Below are positions 34,640 to 47,109 of a stretch of DNA of 64,000 bases, in pieces (position 1 is the stretch's first letter; each line of letters opens with the position of its first letter). Both the position numbers and the translations under genes were made by a program. The DNA comes from Megamerina dolium (lineage: Eukaryota > Arthropoda > Insecta > Diptera > Megamerinidae). A model generated the notes under the pieces. That model did not search any database. It saw only the letters and a list, made by a program, of their open reading frames with translations, and was not told where the DNA came from. The stretch covers positions 17,889,345-17,953,344 of the forward strand of contig OY978527.1 in the NCBI GenBank assembly GCA_963854835.1. The letters run 5' to 3'.

Positions 34640-35170
34640 TATTTCAGTGGGTAAGTTGCATAAATATGCATTTAAAGCATTCTTTTGTATGGGGGTAGAT
34701 GTGATTGTCATCCGATTATAGCTTTTCTCAAATATGTCACTTTGTTGGTTCAGATAAACGTACATACCAAATTTCAGTTTGAAAACATTACTTCTCTGGG
34801 CGTATAGTTAGATATGTACTTTCGAAAACATAATTTTGTACGGGAGGTGGGTGTAGTTTTCATTCGATTATGCTCATTCTTAAATAGGCCATTTTGCTGG
34901 TTCAAATAATGGTATGTATTGCATGATAAGGTCACTTTTCTTTGCACAAAGTCAAAACCATACGTTCAAAAACATGCTCTTTGTATGGGAGCTAGATATA
35001 ATTTTCATCCAATTACACCTATTCTCGAATATATCATTTCGCTAGCAGAATTATCATATCATCATATTTTCCTAGATAAAGTCTGAAACCGTATTTTTGT
35101 ATGGGAAGTGAACGTAGTTCTCATCTGATTATACCCATTCTGAGTGTTATAAAAGGAAGCACAAAATCAG
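34640..35170 (+). repeat. Tandem repeat G, right part
   Basis: Four units start near 34682, 34841, 34979 and 35095 (spacings about 159, 138 and 116 bp). Each has a TTTGTATGGGAG-like word followed by GTAGTTTTCATCCGATTA or similar. Together with 33560-33925 this is one array interrupted by a LINE fragment. The same unit occurs inverted at 43690-44370. Confidence 0.6.
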
Positions 35171-35270
35171 TGTGCCCCAGACCTCTTGAATGTAGGATAT
35201 AAATAACGGCAGTTAAGGAAGTCGTGATCTAGTATCTGGGCTAACATTAAAAATAATAATGTACAATAAA

Positions 35271-35362
35271 TGTAGGATCTATAAGCTCCAAAGTGCTCTT
35301 TGGCCGAGCTGCTCTCCCAGTATTGTTGTGCGTGTTAAATTTTTGGACAGTATTAGAAGGAA
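35271..35362 (-). mobile_element. SINE fragment, 3' end only
   Basis: Minus-strand SINE 3' end (ATAAGCTCCAAAGTGCTC... through TTTTTGGACAGTATTAGAAGG), joined directly to the head of a plus-strand copy at 35367. Confidence 0.65.
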
Positions 35363-35366
35363 TGTA

Positions 35367-35690
35367 GGGTGCCGTAGCTCCGTGGTTAGCTGAGCTACGG
35401 AATAAGCATAACAAATTTAATATCGAAAAAAATGTTCTTCCGAACGGTACCCACCTGTCGGCAAGTAATTGGCAGTTGGTAGTAACAATTTGCCATGAAA
35501 AAGTTTTTAAAAGAACTCTGTGACAAAGCTCAAAAAAGTGATGTCGCAAGAGTTCTGCCGTTCGGAAGCGGCTAAAATAAGTAGGTCCCCTCCAATACTA
35601 TTCAAAAATTAACACGCACAACCGTAATGAAAGAGAAGCTCGGCCAAAGAACCCTTCGGGGCTTTAAGTGCTACATATTAATTTATTAAT
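35367..35690 (+). mobile_element. SINE copy 5 with rearranged head
   Basis: GGGTGCCGTAGCTCCGTGG is followed within 10 bp by GAGCTACGG, the reverse complement of its own CCGTAGCTC, and the B-box is missing. From AGCATAACAAATTTAATATC the body is normal, to GGGGCTTTAAGTGCTACATA at the 3' end. Confidence 0.72.
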
Positions 35691-35751
35691 TTTTATTAGA
35701 AGGAACGAGAAGTGTTTTCATTGCAAACTGTTAGTGCTTAAAGTTATGCTT

Positions 35752-35825
35752 TAGCCGCAGATGAAACTCACGACCTACATATCGGAAAGCCAATGCACTA
35801 AAGACTGAGCTCCGACATCCTCTAA
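35752..35825 (-). mobile_element. SINE head fragment
   Basis: The minus strand carries a degraded tRNA-like head: GAGCTC then GGTCGTGAG with the usual GGC...TCGG segments between. It is only about 70 bp. Confidence 0.45.
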
Positions 35826-35898
35826 CATTAAACTTATTAAAAATGTCGATCAGTAAGAAAGTTGAAAAATAGGCAGAAAAAGAGCTAAATAAATAAGA

Positions 35899-35943
35899 TT
35901 AGGTTTATTCTTTCATCAGCCATACGCTAGATGGCGCTGTACA
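35899..35943 (+). repeat. Mariner-end-like relic
   Basis: TTAGGTTTATTCTTTCATCA continuing to TACGCTAGATGGCGCTG; closely matches 20277-20321. Confidence 0.4.
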
Positions 35944-37599
35944 TAAATTTTATTGAATATCCTTGAGTTTTCATATATATTCTTAGGAAATACTTATATA
36001 TCGGTTTTTTTTGTATTTTGCATCCTCATCAGATGGTGATTTTGTTAATAATGATATTAAAAGAGCAAAAAGGAAGAAAAATGGCAAATACACGTTGAAA
36101 AATAACGAATGTTTTATTCGTGAATTCAATGTTATTGTAAAATTTGTATTTATAGTATAAATAATTGAAATTTAGCATTACGATTGATTTACGAATAACC
36201 TCTAATTAGAGCCTTTACTTGCAAAATGTCAAAGCCAAACGTTTTATGTCATATATTTTTGTACACGGTAAATCGTAGGAAACCTGAGAAGGAGCCTACG
36301 GTATTGTTTTTCCCTCAGGGATCGTTGCTAGTCTTTCTTTTTCACGCATATCCTTGGTTCCCCTCATGTCTGTAGCATTTGTTTGCAGTTTTGATTTTGT
36401 TTCTTCTAACAGTTTCCTTCTTTTCTGTTGTATCAAATGTTCGATAATTTCCTTTCCCCTCTAACTTTTCTGTGCATTTTCAATTGCGCCCTTATTCACA
36501 CAGGACATCCAATTCAAGTTCAGTGTCATATGGTACATTCTAGTTGCATGCATTTCTACAATAATATATCAGATTTTCAAGTGAGTTTTTATTACATATT
36601 TCCTTTTTTTCGTCTTGAAAAAAAAACTGATTTTGTACTTGGAAACATTTTTAAGTGGACCACTTGCTGCATAAGGACATAAGGCAGGCAAGTGAATGAA
36701 TGTTCATATATGCATTATTATAGTCCTTAATGCTATGTCAGCACAACGTTCGTTCATATGTGTACTTCGAACGTTATACACTTATGAATCTTAGGAATTT
36801 ACACAGACATGCATGCATGTTGTATTGTATTTTTACTACTCCTTTTATTACTATTATTCTTTATTTAATAATGACAAATGTGTGTACGCGCTGGTTGGTA
36901 GTCCTTATACGATTGTTTACGTACATGACCACAGACACATGTTCTATACGTATTTTGGAATTTATTCAAAAAAAAAAAGAAAGAATTACTGACTTTTTGT
37001 TCTCCTTCTTTAATCTACGCTTGGTTGCTTGGTTAGTTCGGGTGCGGCACATCACGGAAATATGAAAAAAAAAAGTATTATTATCGTTTGTCGTTTATTG
37101 TCTGTCCAACGATGGTAGTTTGTTTGCTTGTGTTGACTTAGCAAATATATGCTTTTAGACACATACATATACTTTATGGCTAGTAAAATTTGTTGTTTTC
37201 CAACACGTTTCATCATCTTCATATCTATTATTACTATTTGTGTATGGTCTTTATGGAATTTGGCACTTACAAACATCACACATATGGTGCTTTCATGTGG
37301 GGGGAAAAATGAGATTTTATTCGAAGCTTATCATTGACCAATCATCAAATAATCTCAATGTGACTGGAGCTAGTAACTGAAACGATTTTATCAGGTATTG
37401 TTATCAAGATCAAGTGCTTGTCTCTAGGACCACAACGTTTCATAGTTATATTTATTTTCAACTCCAAAACGACGAATCTTTCTTATATTTACCGTAAGCA
37501 CGATCAAGAGTTTAATTTCTGTCTTCTATTTGGAAGTGGAGGAGGATGTGAAGTGAAGTAAAGTGAAGTGAAAAAGGTGGGCAGGACAAGAATCAGGGC
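35944..37599. other. AT-rich DNA, no gene recognised
   Basis: Frames at 36428-36682 and 36730-37065 (+) are rich in Phe, Ile, Cys and Leu and show no recognised motif. A GAAGTGAAGT-type tract lies near 37550-37572. Confidence 0.5.
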
Positions 37600-39590
37600 A
37601 CTCAGTCAAACAACCATTGTAATGCATTTAGCGCGTCACCAGAAGTGGTGCTCATAGCACCAGTGATGCCCAGACATATTCTTCTTTGTAGTCTGTTCAG
37701 AGAAGAAGCAGCGGATTTAACCACAGTTCTGCGCCAGTTCTGAATCTGGTCCAGAACTTTGCATTTTGATGCAAATCATTCTTAGTGATCTTCCTGATAT
37801 TGAAACACACACGTCATCAGCATGCGTTTGAACGGGTACAACAAAATTATGCAACTCAATTAAAAGAGAGTCCTCAACGAAGCACCAGAGAAGAGGAGGA
37901 AGTACACCACCTTGGGGGCATCCTCTCTCAACCTCAACCGTGACGCTATCATTGTGTTGTCCCCCTGTCATGATCATGATAGCATGGCGTAAATCCATCG
38001 AGTAACAAATTCATCAACACCATACCTTCTGGCTGTGCAACACGTCGAGTTGAAGGTAGCATTGTTGAAAGCCCTCTCAATGTCAACAAATAGCCCCAGA
38101 GTGCAAATACTTGCTTCCAACCTCTCTTCCACTATGGTAACACAGTCGTGAAGAACTGATTCATAGAACCTCCCACTCTGATAGGCATGCTGACGAACAC
38201 TTAAGGGACTTCGGCCAAGTACCTCCGCTGTAATGTACTTTTCAACCATGCGCTCCAGACTTTTAATCAGGAACGAAGTCAAGCTTATAGGTCTGAAGCT
38301 TTTTGCCAAAAAGTAGTCATCCCTTTCCGGCTTAGGAATAAATACTACCTTGACAGAACGCCAAAGATTTAGGATGTACACATGAGCGAGACATGCAGTA
38401 AAGATCCTTTTCAGGATCCCCACCAGAAAAGCCTCCTCTTTCTTTTGCATGATTGGATATACGCCATCTGGTCCCGAGGACTTTAATCACTGAATGATGA
38501 AAAGGCAAACCTTATCGTTTCATCAGCAACTATCTTTCGAGCTATAAACCAATCAAGCCTGGTGGTTGCAAGTCATTGGCCAGGGTGACAGCCTGCTGTG
38601 AGGTAATTCTACAATCCAAGAAATATGTTGATAGAATATGTTGCCCTCTGACTTCGAGAACGTATGGGTACCATTAGGTTTCAGAAGAGAGTTCTTCGGT
38701 AGAGCAGTACGGTCGTTTTGAAGAACTCTACGGTTCTTTTCTTTTCTGATCAGCGATCTCATTACAAAAATCTATGAGTCCAGTTTAGAGGTCTTCAGTG
38801 TGTTCTTATATTCTTTCTGCAACTGACGGTTGTTGTGCCAGTCAGCTTTCAACCGGGTTTTAAGTGCCCGATTTAGAAGTTTTCTGGATTACTTACGAAG
38901 TTTCGAAAACTTGGCGTTCCACCAAGGAACTGCTTTGCCCTGTCTGCTTCTACCTTCCGGACACTCCATCTCATAACAATCGATTAAGACTCATGCTAAA
39001 GATCTAGAGGTTTCCTCAATAGATTGTATGGTTCGGAGCTTAGGAACGACGCTAATTCTTTCTTTGAAAAGACTGCAGTATCGTGTCCAATCTGCGGGGG
39101 GATTCCGGGTTCCGACCTGCGGGAACCAGATCAAGCTCAACCGCAAGTCATCATCTGGGACTCGCCAACAACTGATATTTTCTGCTATCAAGCAATTGGA
39201 TAGAGTCAGATCAATGATTTCTTATCTCTTGCCAGTCACGAAAGTCGTGCTTTTGCCAAAACAGTAAGTAGTCCAGGAATTTGGTTCCCCTGTAGTTGCA
39301 TATACTGCTACCCCAAAAAATGTTCTGTCAATTAGCATCACATCCCACTATTAGTCCCAAATGGTTGGATTACGCAAATGCACCACGTCCACCAATTCTT
39401 TGGGTGGAGGTGGCGCTAAGCTATCATATGGTAAGTAAGCCGAAACTACTACAGTTTCAACTACACTTCCCATATTGCGGTATTTTATTTTGACTGCAAC
39501 TACGTGTTGACAACAAAACTGCCTCAAGACCGTGCAGTCAAGGAGGAAGATAATACATACCATTTCCAAAAAGGTCTGTTCTGCCTTTGG
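37600..39590 (-). pseudogene. LOA/R1-like LINE relic (EN + RT)
   Basis: Minus strand, 5' to 3': endonuclease remnant VVVSAYLPYDSLAPPPPKEL (about 39500-39380); linker pieces with TRNPPADWTRYCSLFKER; LLKPNGTHTFSKSEG (38640-38700); then RT blocks LWRSVKVVFIPKPERDD, KSFRPISLTSFLIKSLER, RQHAYQSGRFYESVL, LGLFVDIERAFNNATF, RGCPQGGVLPPLLW and HADDVCVSISG, and finally SSLNRLQRRICLGITGAMST near 37660. The RT active site keeps ADD, but the preceding Tyr is His. Several frameshifts and stops break it, most endonuclease catalytic residues are gone, and no RNase H domain follows. Sequence style suggests LOA, with R1 as the alternative. Confidence 0.78.
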
Positions 39591-40219
39591 CAGAATAATA
39601 TTGCGTCTTATTGAGTATTTAATATTGCCACATATATTTCGTATTTCTCCGTTAAATTATTACATGAATCCCCGCTATTTATTACATTTTTAAGCTTTTC
39701 TGTTCATTGCTCGGTATTGCGACATTTCAATAATTGATGTTTTCATATTCTCATGTATATTTCATATGCTCGTTTCGGAAGTTTAAAATTATATTTTCTC
39801 TTACATAATCTTCTAAATTTAAATAAATTTAGAATTAACTACATTTATTCAGATAAACATATTGCAAATACAATATATGTATGTATATGATTTATTAATT
39901 GCGGTCTTTTAAATGTTCCATCGCATCGATTAATCGATTGTTACGTGTGATCTTTTTCAGAATGATATCTCTCATTTTCACTTTCGTTTGTAGTAATTTT
40001 GCATTATAACTACTTGTATATTTGTTTTGTTTGCTCTATGTTTTTTAAACTAATTTCACTCTCATCATTATGCTATTGAAATGTAAATAACTCTTTCTCG
40101 CAACGAAAAAGATGAAGTAGAACATCAATCATAAAAAGAAATTGATGATGATCAGTAAAGAGAAGCAAAAAATTTGCAATAAAAAATATGAACTTTAAGC
40201 GCCGCCTAAAGACATAATT

Positions 40220-40255
<36 letters not shown>

Positions 40256-41191
40256 GTCATCATGAAAACGATCATAAAAAGATCGTCAAGCATGATCATG
40301 ATCATTACAATTATTGACATACACTGAACTTTTTACAATCGCATATGAATGTGTTTGACTGTCTATTGGATGAGCCCTTGGTGGCTGCAGACTACCGTTT
40401 CAACAATATAATAGTACAACAGACAAAGTAGTATAGTGTGTACAACAAAAATCATCATAAAAATAATCAAAATGTTAATGAAATTATGCAAATAATATAC
40501 AATATATATGACAATGACGATGACGAGTATTTATTTATCTAGTACCTACTATATAAATATATTTTTTTTTATTCACCCAATGTTCATAATAATAATAAAA
40601 GTGAAATTAACCACAAATGAAATTAAAATAATAATAACAATGCGGCGATGACGATTATGTTTGTAAGCCCAAACAATAGTTGGTGGCTTGATGATGGTGG
40701 TGGGGCTTCTTCTTATGTTGCTTTGGCAAAAAGAAGCAATAATATTGTATACGTTTATTAAGTGAGCACGAAAAAAAAAAGCAGACATTGCCAAGAAGAA
40801 AAGTGAAAATTTCTTTTGTTTTTCTTCGTTTATTACACATACACATATATTTCCTTTCATATTGTAGCTGATTGTCTGTGTTTATTTGAATAATTTATTT
40901 ATATAGTAGGGGTAATATGTATATACTACTTGATACATAATTCAATTCAACCGGTAAACCTCAAGTTTAACTCGTTTCTTGTTCCTTTCTTTTTCTGGTT
41001 TGAAATTTATTTCTGTGTATGTATTGTTCAATTCGTTTTGCAAGCTTCATTAGATATTAATTAACCCTTTTAATTTGCGAAGAGTCCAAATTGACAGATT
41101 TACATATATTTTGCTTCTAAATAAACTTTGATCTGAATTGTATATGCAAATTTTAAATAACTTTTTGTATACCCGACATATATAGGCCTGT
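39591..41191. other. AT-rich DNA with (ATC)n microsatellite
   Basis: No gene recognised. (ATC)n with one interruption at 40223-40264, followed by GATC-rich words to about 40310. Confidence 0.55.
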
Positions 41192-41316
41192 AGTTATAAA
41201 CACGGTTAAGGTTATCTTAAAGTTAGAATAGACTTATTTAACATATTTCCCATACAAAAATCGGCCAAAAAGCCGATTCTAACTTCAAGATGATCGAACT
41301 TAGACTACAACCATTA
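41192..41316. repeat. Small foldback repeat
   Basis: GTTATCTTAAAGTTAGAAT (left) and the reverse complement of ATTCTAACTTCAAGATGATC (right) form imperfect arms around AATCGGC...GCCGATT, itself a hairpin. Outer TGTAGTT and reverse-complement TGTAGTC also match. About 125 bp; MITE-like. Confidence 0.45.
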
Positions 41317-41516
41317 TGTTGAACTAATTTATTTATTTCATACGCTCGTTTAGGAAGCTTAAATTATATTTTCTTTTATTGAAATAACTTTTAATTAACC
41401 TATTTAATTCCATTTAATTTTACTATTTAATATTTCTTGATATTTAAATCTAAAATGGCTTTATTGCCTTTGAATTCCTTTTAAATATTTTTAGTGCCTA
41501 ATTCCATGTAGAAAAA

Positions 41517-43265
41517 CTTGCTTCTTCTTCTTCTTCTTCTTATGTGGCCATAACAATCGATGATCGATTACGCCAGTCTTCTCTGTTCTTCGCTTGCTGA
41601 CGCCAATTGGATATTCCAAGCAGCGCCAGGTTTCCCAACACTTGATCCTTTCAATGGAGGTTTGGTATTCCTCTTCTTCTGCGTCCTTCAGCGGGTGCCG
41701 AATTAAATACCCTCTTCGCTGGAGCGTCTTGTTCCATTCGCGCGAAATGACCTAGCCAGCGCAGCCGTTGGATTTTGATTCGTCTGACTATGTCTACGTC
41801 AACGTACAGCTCATACAGCTCATTGTTGTATCTCATTCGATACTCGCCATTAACGCAAATAGGTCCAAAGAACCTGCGCAGAACTTTTCTCTCGAAAACT
41901 CCAAGCATCCTCTCATCCGTGGTGGAAAATGTCTAGGCTTCAGCGCCATATGTTAGAGCAGGAATAATTAGAGACTTGTAGAATGTGATTTTCGACCTTC
42001 GAGAGAGGGCTCGTAACACCTGTAACACCTGTTAGCAAGAGTTATCCTGCGCATGATCTCCAGGCTGACATCATTACAGTTGTTGATGCTGGTTCCAAGA
42101 TAGACGAATTCCTTCGCCACCTTGAAAGTGTAATTGTCAACAGTGACGTGTTGCCCAAGATACCGGGACTCTTTGTTTGTAGACACTAGGTATTGACTAG
42201 TCACGAGTTGATACCGATTATGTCAATATCGTAGGCATACGCCAGCAGCATAACACTTTTATTCTAGATAGTGCCAATATGTCGTAAATCTGCAGCTCGT
42301 ATAATTTTCTTCATAATGAGGTTGAAGAAGTCACACGATAACGAATCACCTTGTCTGAAACCCCTTTCTATATTAAACGGTGCAAAGAGGTCCTTCCCAA
42401 TTTTCACTGCATAATGAGAGTTAAGCAGTGTCATTTTGCAAAGTCGAATGAGTTTTGTAGGTATACCAAATTGAGACATAGTTGTGTAGAGGTAATCCCT
42501 TATCGGACTGTCGAAAGCGGTTTTATAATCGACGAATAGGCGATGTGTGTCGATCTGTTTTTCTTGGGTCTTCCAGGATTTTGCGTAGTGTGCAAATTTA
42601 TTCGGTCTGAAGCCACACTTATAAGGTCCAATCAAGTTGCTAATCATAGGCTCCAATCTTTCACATAATACTATAAGACCTTGTATGCGATGCTCAGGAG
42701 ACTTATGCCACGGTAGTTGGCGCAAATTGTGGGGTCTTCTTTCTTATGTATGGGGCAAGGAACACTGAGGCTCCAGTCATCGGGCATGATTTCTTCTGAC
42801 CATATTCTGCTAATGAGTTGGGGAGCAGCTCATCGCCGCCGGTCTTAAACAACTCGACAGGCAGGGCATCTCCACCTGCTTTGTTGTTCTTCAGCCTCAT
42901 TATAGCTGTTTTAATCTCGTCATGGTCGAGTGGTGAAACGTCAACACCATTATCCGTGTTCCATTGGGGTGTTCGGGAAATCTTCTCCACTGGCGGAATT
43001 GTTCGTAGCATTCAGTAACTTGGAGAAATGTTCCCTCCACAGACTCAGTACACTCCGGACATCCGTAACCAGCTTTCCATTTCCGTCACGGCAGGAAGAG
43101 GCTCCGGGATTTAAATCACCACGCAGGCGATTGATCTTCTCGAATAATTTTCGAGTCTCGTTCCTGTCGCCGCACATCTTAAAGAAAAGAAAAGCTTCAA
43201 AATTCGATTTTGGAGCTTCAATAGCAGCTCCTTAGCGACTTTATTCGATCTACTTAGTTCCATTC
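41517..43265 (-). pseudogene. RTE-clade LINE relic (RT through 3' tail)
   Basis: Minus strand: MELSRSNKVAKELLLKL-like start near 43263, NETRKLFEKINRLRGDLNPG, SLWREHFSKLLNATN, IKTAIMRLKNNKAGGDALP, then RT blocks HRLFVDYKTAFDSPIRDYL and GFRQGDSLSCDFFN, LLAYAYDIDIIG where LLAYADDIDIIG is expected, KEFVYLGTSINNCNDVS, VFERKVLRRFFGPI, and RLRWLGHFARMEQDAPAKRV. It ends ATTGTTATGGCCACATAAG plus (AAG)n, the microsatellite tail usual for RTE. The endonuclease is absent (5' truncation), there are several frameshifts and stops, and the first active-site Asp is Tyr. Confidence 0.85.
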
Positions 43266-43689
43266 TGATATCTATAAAGCCAGGAGTACTACTTACACGT
43301 CACATAACTCCTTATGTAAGTACCATACAATTAATAAAAAAAAAAGTATATTATTTGCTGGTATTTGACTATTTTCAGTTTTATTAACATTTTAAATTTA
43401 TTTGAGATTTTCAGTTAAAAACACATTGGATTTATCATAAATTATATAAATTCCGTAAAAGTAATTTTTTAAAGCATTTAAATTCTATTTTAAAGTGAAA
43501 ATTTTAATTAAATCAACCTTTTTAGTTCCGATATAATATCTAGCGAGTTCTCTTTTATCTATAGCTCCCTTTAGTGTTGATAAACAGCTAAATTGGTAAT
43601 TTTTCTTACATTCTACAATCTAGGAAATACTCATTTCCAGTCTGTGCAAGAAAACATAAAGTATTGGATTGAAATTCGGCACATTCGCT
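43266..43689. other. No gene recognised
   Basis: AT-rich spacer between the RTE relic and repeat G. Confidence 0.45.
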
Positions 43690-44370
43690 GATTGTCAACA
43701 ATGAACTAGTGTAATTGAAAATGGACGTAATCGAAAAAAATCCCAGTCCACCTTCAATAAAAAAGTTGGGTTTCGAATGGATATTTTCAGTTTAAGTTAT
43801 TGGAGTGAAACTTGGCACATTCGATTTCATTAGAAACCTAGTATACTATTTGAAGGGCTTCCTAAGAATATACTGGCCTACGTCCCGGAAACATTCGACC
43901 ACGTGGTCGGCCAAGGTCCATTCACCTCATCAGAATTTGGAAATGCTTTTTACGGAACAATTCAAAGCATTTCTGTATTTTTGCTGCTCCAACAACAACC
44001 ACAACTATTTGAAGATGGGTATTGGTTGAAAACCATGTCTACCTCCTATACAAAATTATGTTTTCGAATGTACGTTTGCAGTTTGTGGACGAAAATATTA
44101 AGGTTTAGAACTAAAACGCGGTACATTTCATTTTATACTCAACAAATTAGTATATTTGAAGATGGTCGATATTGGATGAAGACCACACCTGCCTCCCATA
44201 CAAAAAAGCATGTTTTCGAGTGTAAATTTGGAATCTGTTGTATGTTATGACTGAAACTTGACGGATAAGGTTGTCTTTCTCTTGTATATTTGAAAATGGG
44301 CGTTATTGGGTAAAAACCACGCCCACTTATTTTACATAGGTACGTGTTTTTCGAACGTAGTATGTCTGAC
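43690..44370 (-). repeat. Tandem repeat G, inverted copy
   Basis: Units near 43741, 44025, 44173 and 44309 carry AAACCA-type words, CCTCCTATACAAAATTATG or CCTCCCATACAAAAAAGCATG, and TTTTCGAATGTA: the reverse complement of array G at 33560-35170. Frames at 43805-44250 are by-products. Confidence 0.55.
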
Positions 44371-46438
44371 TGTTTGCATTCGGGTATCGAAGTTGAAGTT
44401 TTTAGTAATTTTTTTTTTAAATCTAGATAGTTCTATTTGAATTCTAAAAATAATAATTATTGTCAATATTAACGTTGTGTAAATAGTAAAAGTAAAATTC
44501 ATATGTAATTGGCCAATATAAGGTTAATTGATAGGCACTTTTTAATTGAAGACTTTATTATTAAACTTTTACTTTAACCACAAACAAACAAAAACGTCAT
44601 ACATCTGAACTCAGGCATGATCGAGGTTATTATTATTATTATTTTAGTTTTTATCCACTATTTTTTTTTCCTTTTTAATTATTTACATAAGTATTTTCCA
44701 CCACCGTTACCATTAGCTTAATTGCTTGGGAGGCTCTCATAGATTGTACATACGAGTAGGGGTACAAGTATTGGATATATAAAAAAAAAATGAAATGAAA
44801 CTTCACACATTAACTCCCACATAAACTCTCTTACTAATAAATGCTACTATGCTGATGATTGGTTGGGAAGTGTTCGGATAGGCCCTTCACCTTTCGCTAC
44901 GCATATATAAATAAATTCTTTACGCCTATTTGTATTATGTACCTACAATATTATAATTACTTTTTGGAGGGATGGGTGGATACGTAACCCAAGCATAGTT
45001 TATGGCGCACTCGTATCTATTTGTCCATATTGTCTGCATTTTTTCCTAGTATACAGTCCTATGTATATATTTCCTTAGCATAAATTCATATTTTTATTAT
45101 AAGATATTGACAAGTCTTGATAATTATGGTTTGTATCTGAATTCGTCTCCGTTATACATACAGACTATAATCTATACACGCAAACACATTCTACATATAC
45201 TAATGAACGAATGAATGACTAAGGAAGATATGTATGAATCCATGGAGATAATACGAGTACATATTCGTGTATATGTTTGTAATAGTTAGATTGCTATTAC
45301 TATTGCAATTTAATTGACTTGAATAATTATATGAAGATGAATAGTAGCATATAATAATACTAGAGAATAGACAATCTAATAATTGGGTGAGGTAAAAACG
45401 ACATAGAAATGGCAATTGTTTAGATGTAAATAATATCTAGTAATAATAGTTTCCTTTTAATCGCACTGTCTTGGCTGCAATGCAAAGATGCATCGTCGAT
45501 AGAGTTTCGTTAAATTGAAAGTGTTATGTCGTATGTCAATGAAATTATTAGTCGTTCAATTTCCAAACAAATTCTTCTATTGAATAAGATCAACTGACAA
45601 TTAAAGTATTTTTTTTTTTTTGAAAGAACGTCAAATCGTTGGTCGAAAACTCTTGAACCTAACATTCTCGTGGAACATAAACTTTTTATATGGTTATATA
45701 AACCTCTTTTATTTCTATACGCTTTTTCCAGCAATTTGAATATTTTTAACCCATCAAAATATTGATTGGAGAACATTTTTTTCGTATGCTAAGTATTTAA
45801 CAATATTTACTGAATGGAATATTTCGTTAAAACGTATCGCAATATGAAAGATAACGTACAAAGTTCGAAATACCTGATTTCTAAATTTGAACAGGTCTTT
45901 GCTTTGTTGTGTTGTTCTATGAGATCTAGCTCTACGTTTTCAGGTTTCCAATTAACATGACAAATATATATGATATTTTAAATAAATATTAAAAGAATAA
46001 TTAAAAATTTCCAATCGGTTACTTTAAGGAGTAAATTTATTAGAAATTCTGACAAAATTATTCAAAGTCAAGCACGATCTAAAATTGATCATTCTAATTA
46101 TATATATATCGGTCAGCATGTGCTTGAAGGCTCTAGCGATGGTAAAACCAGAAACCAATTCGCTGATTACAATATCAGGGTCACTTAACAGAGTTGCGAT
46201 GTACAGAGATTTTGAAGAGAGTAATGCTATGAACTGGAGAGCATATGCTGTAAATTAACAGACCAAATTAAATTGAAAATAGATTAAATAATAAGTACAC
46301 ATTTACATGTGATTTAGTAAATATTTTTATGAATGAGTATAATATAATATATGATAGAATATTTTATCAAGAATTTTTACTATTAATCAATATATAGGTA
46401 TGTGCGTATGGAGTACTTATAGGTATACTCCATTCACG
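44371..46438. other. AT-rich DNA, no gene recognised
   Basis: (ATT)n at about 44629-44643; otherwise no distinct feature. The minus-strand frame at 45510-45776 has no recognised motif. Confidence 0.5.
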
Positions 46439-46986
46439 CAAATGAATGTATTTATAAATATATGCACTTAACCATATGATCATTTTTATAATATTAAATT
46501 TTATAAAATTTCAGTAAGAAGGAAGGCACCGTTTTATTGGCGCACCCGATGCTTGGTATCAGACAATCAGAAATATAAGCAAGGATTGTATTATCACTTG
46601 TTCAAATTAAATGTAAAGGAACAGAAAAGTAGAAAGTTGTCGAAAACACATACGTAAATTTGTTCGCATATATGTCAAGCTACGTAACAACAATTGGCGT
46701 TCGTGGCTGTCTATTCCTTTGTGTGACGACAGAGCAACAAAGGCAGAGAGAGCAAAGAAAGGACTGAAATTACTATAAGGAGCAACAACAATATCGTTGT
46801 ATACTACTTTTCTGTTTCTTTACATTGAATTTCAGCAAGTGATATTTTTGATTGCCTAATTACCAGGCATCGCCTCCCTTCTTTATCAAAATTAGTGAAA
46901 TTTTATAAAATTTAATATTATGAAAATGATCATATCGTTAAAAACCTTACATGCAGTAAGTGCATATATGGTATATAACTTCATTA
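46439..46986. mobile_element. Foldback element with arms of about 170-190 bp
   Basis: The left arm (about 46439-46632) and right arm (46804-46986) are reverse complements with small indels: ATATATGCACTTA; ATATGATCATTTT; ATAATATTAAATTTTATAAA; AATTTCA; AAGAAGG(A/G)AGGC; GATGC(T/C)TGGTA; CAATCA(G/A)AAATAT; ATCACTTG; AATGTAAAG(G/A)AACAG; CAGAAAAGTAG. They flank a loop of about 170 bp with no coding frame. The structure would form a long hairpin. It resembles a foldback MITE; I could not define target duplications, and two head-to-head copies of a shorter repeat are an alternative. Confidence 0.72.
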
Positions 46987-47109
46987 CTTCAGTACTGGTG
47001 CTGTTTACATGGCGCCTGAGGTTCGATAGGGCTATGACCTTATTTACGATTTTTCGATTTTGATACACAGCAACACCCAATTTTGTTAGGTTTTCAAATG
47101 AAATATGTG

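Noticed and set aside
40223..40264. Regular short repeats considered as CRISPR-like
   Set aside because: Plain (ATC)n microsatellite with no spacers; the genome is eukaryotic.
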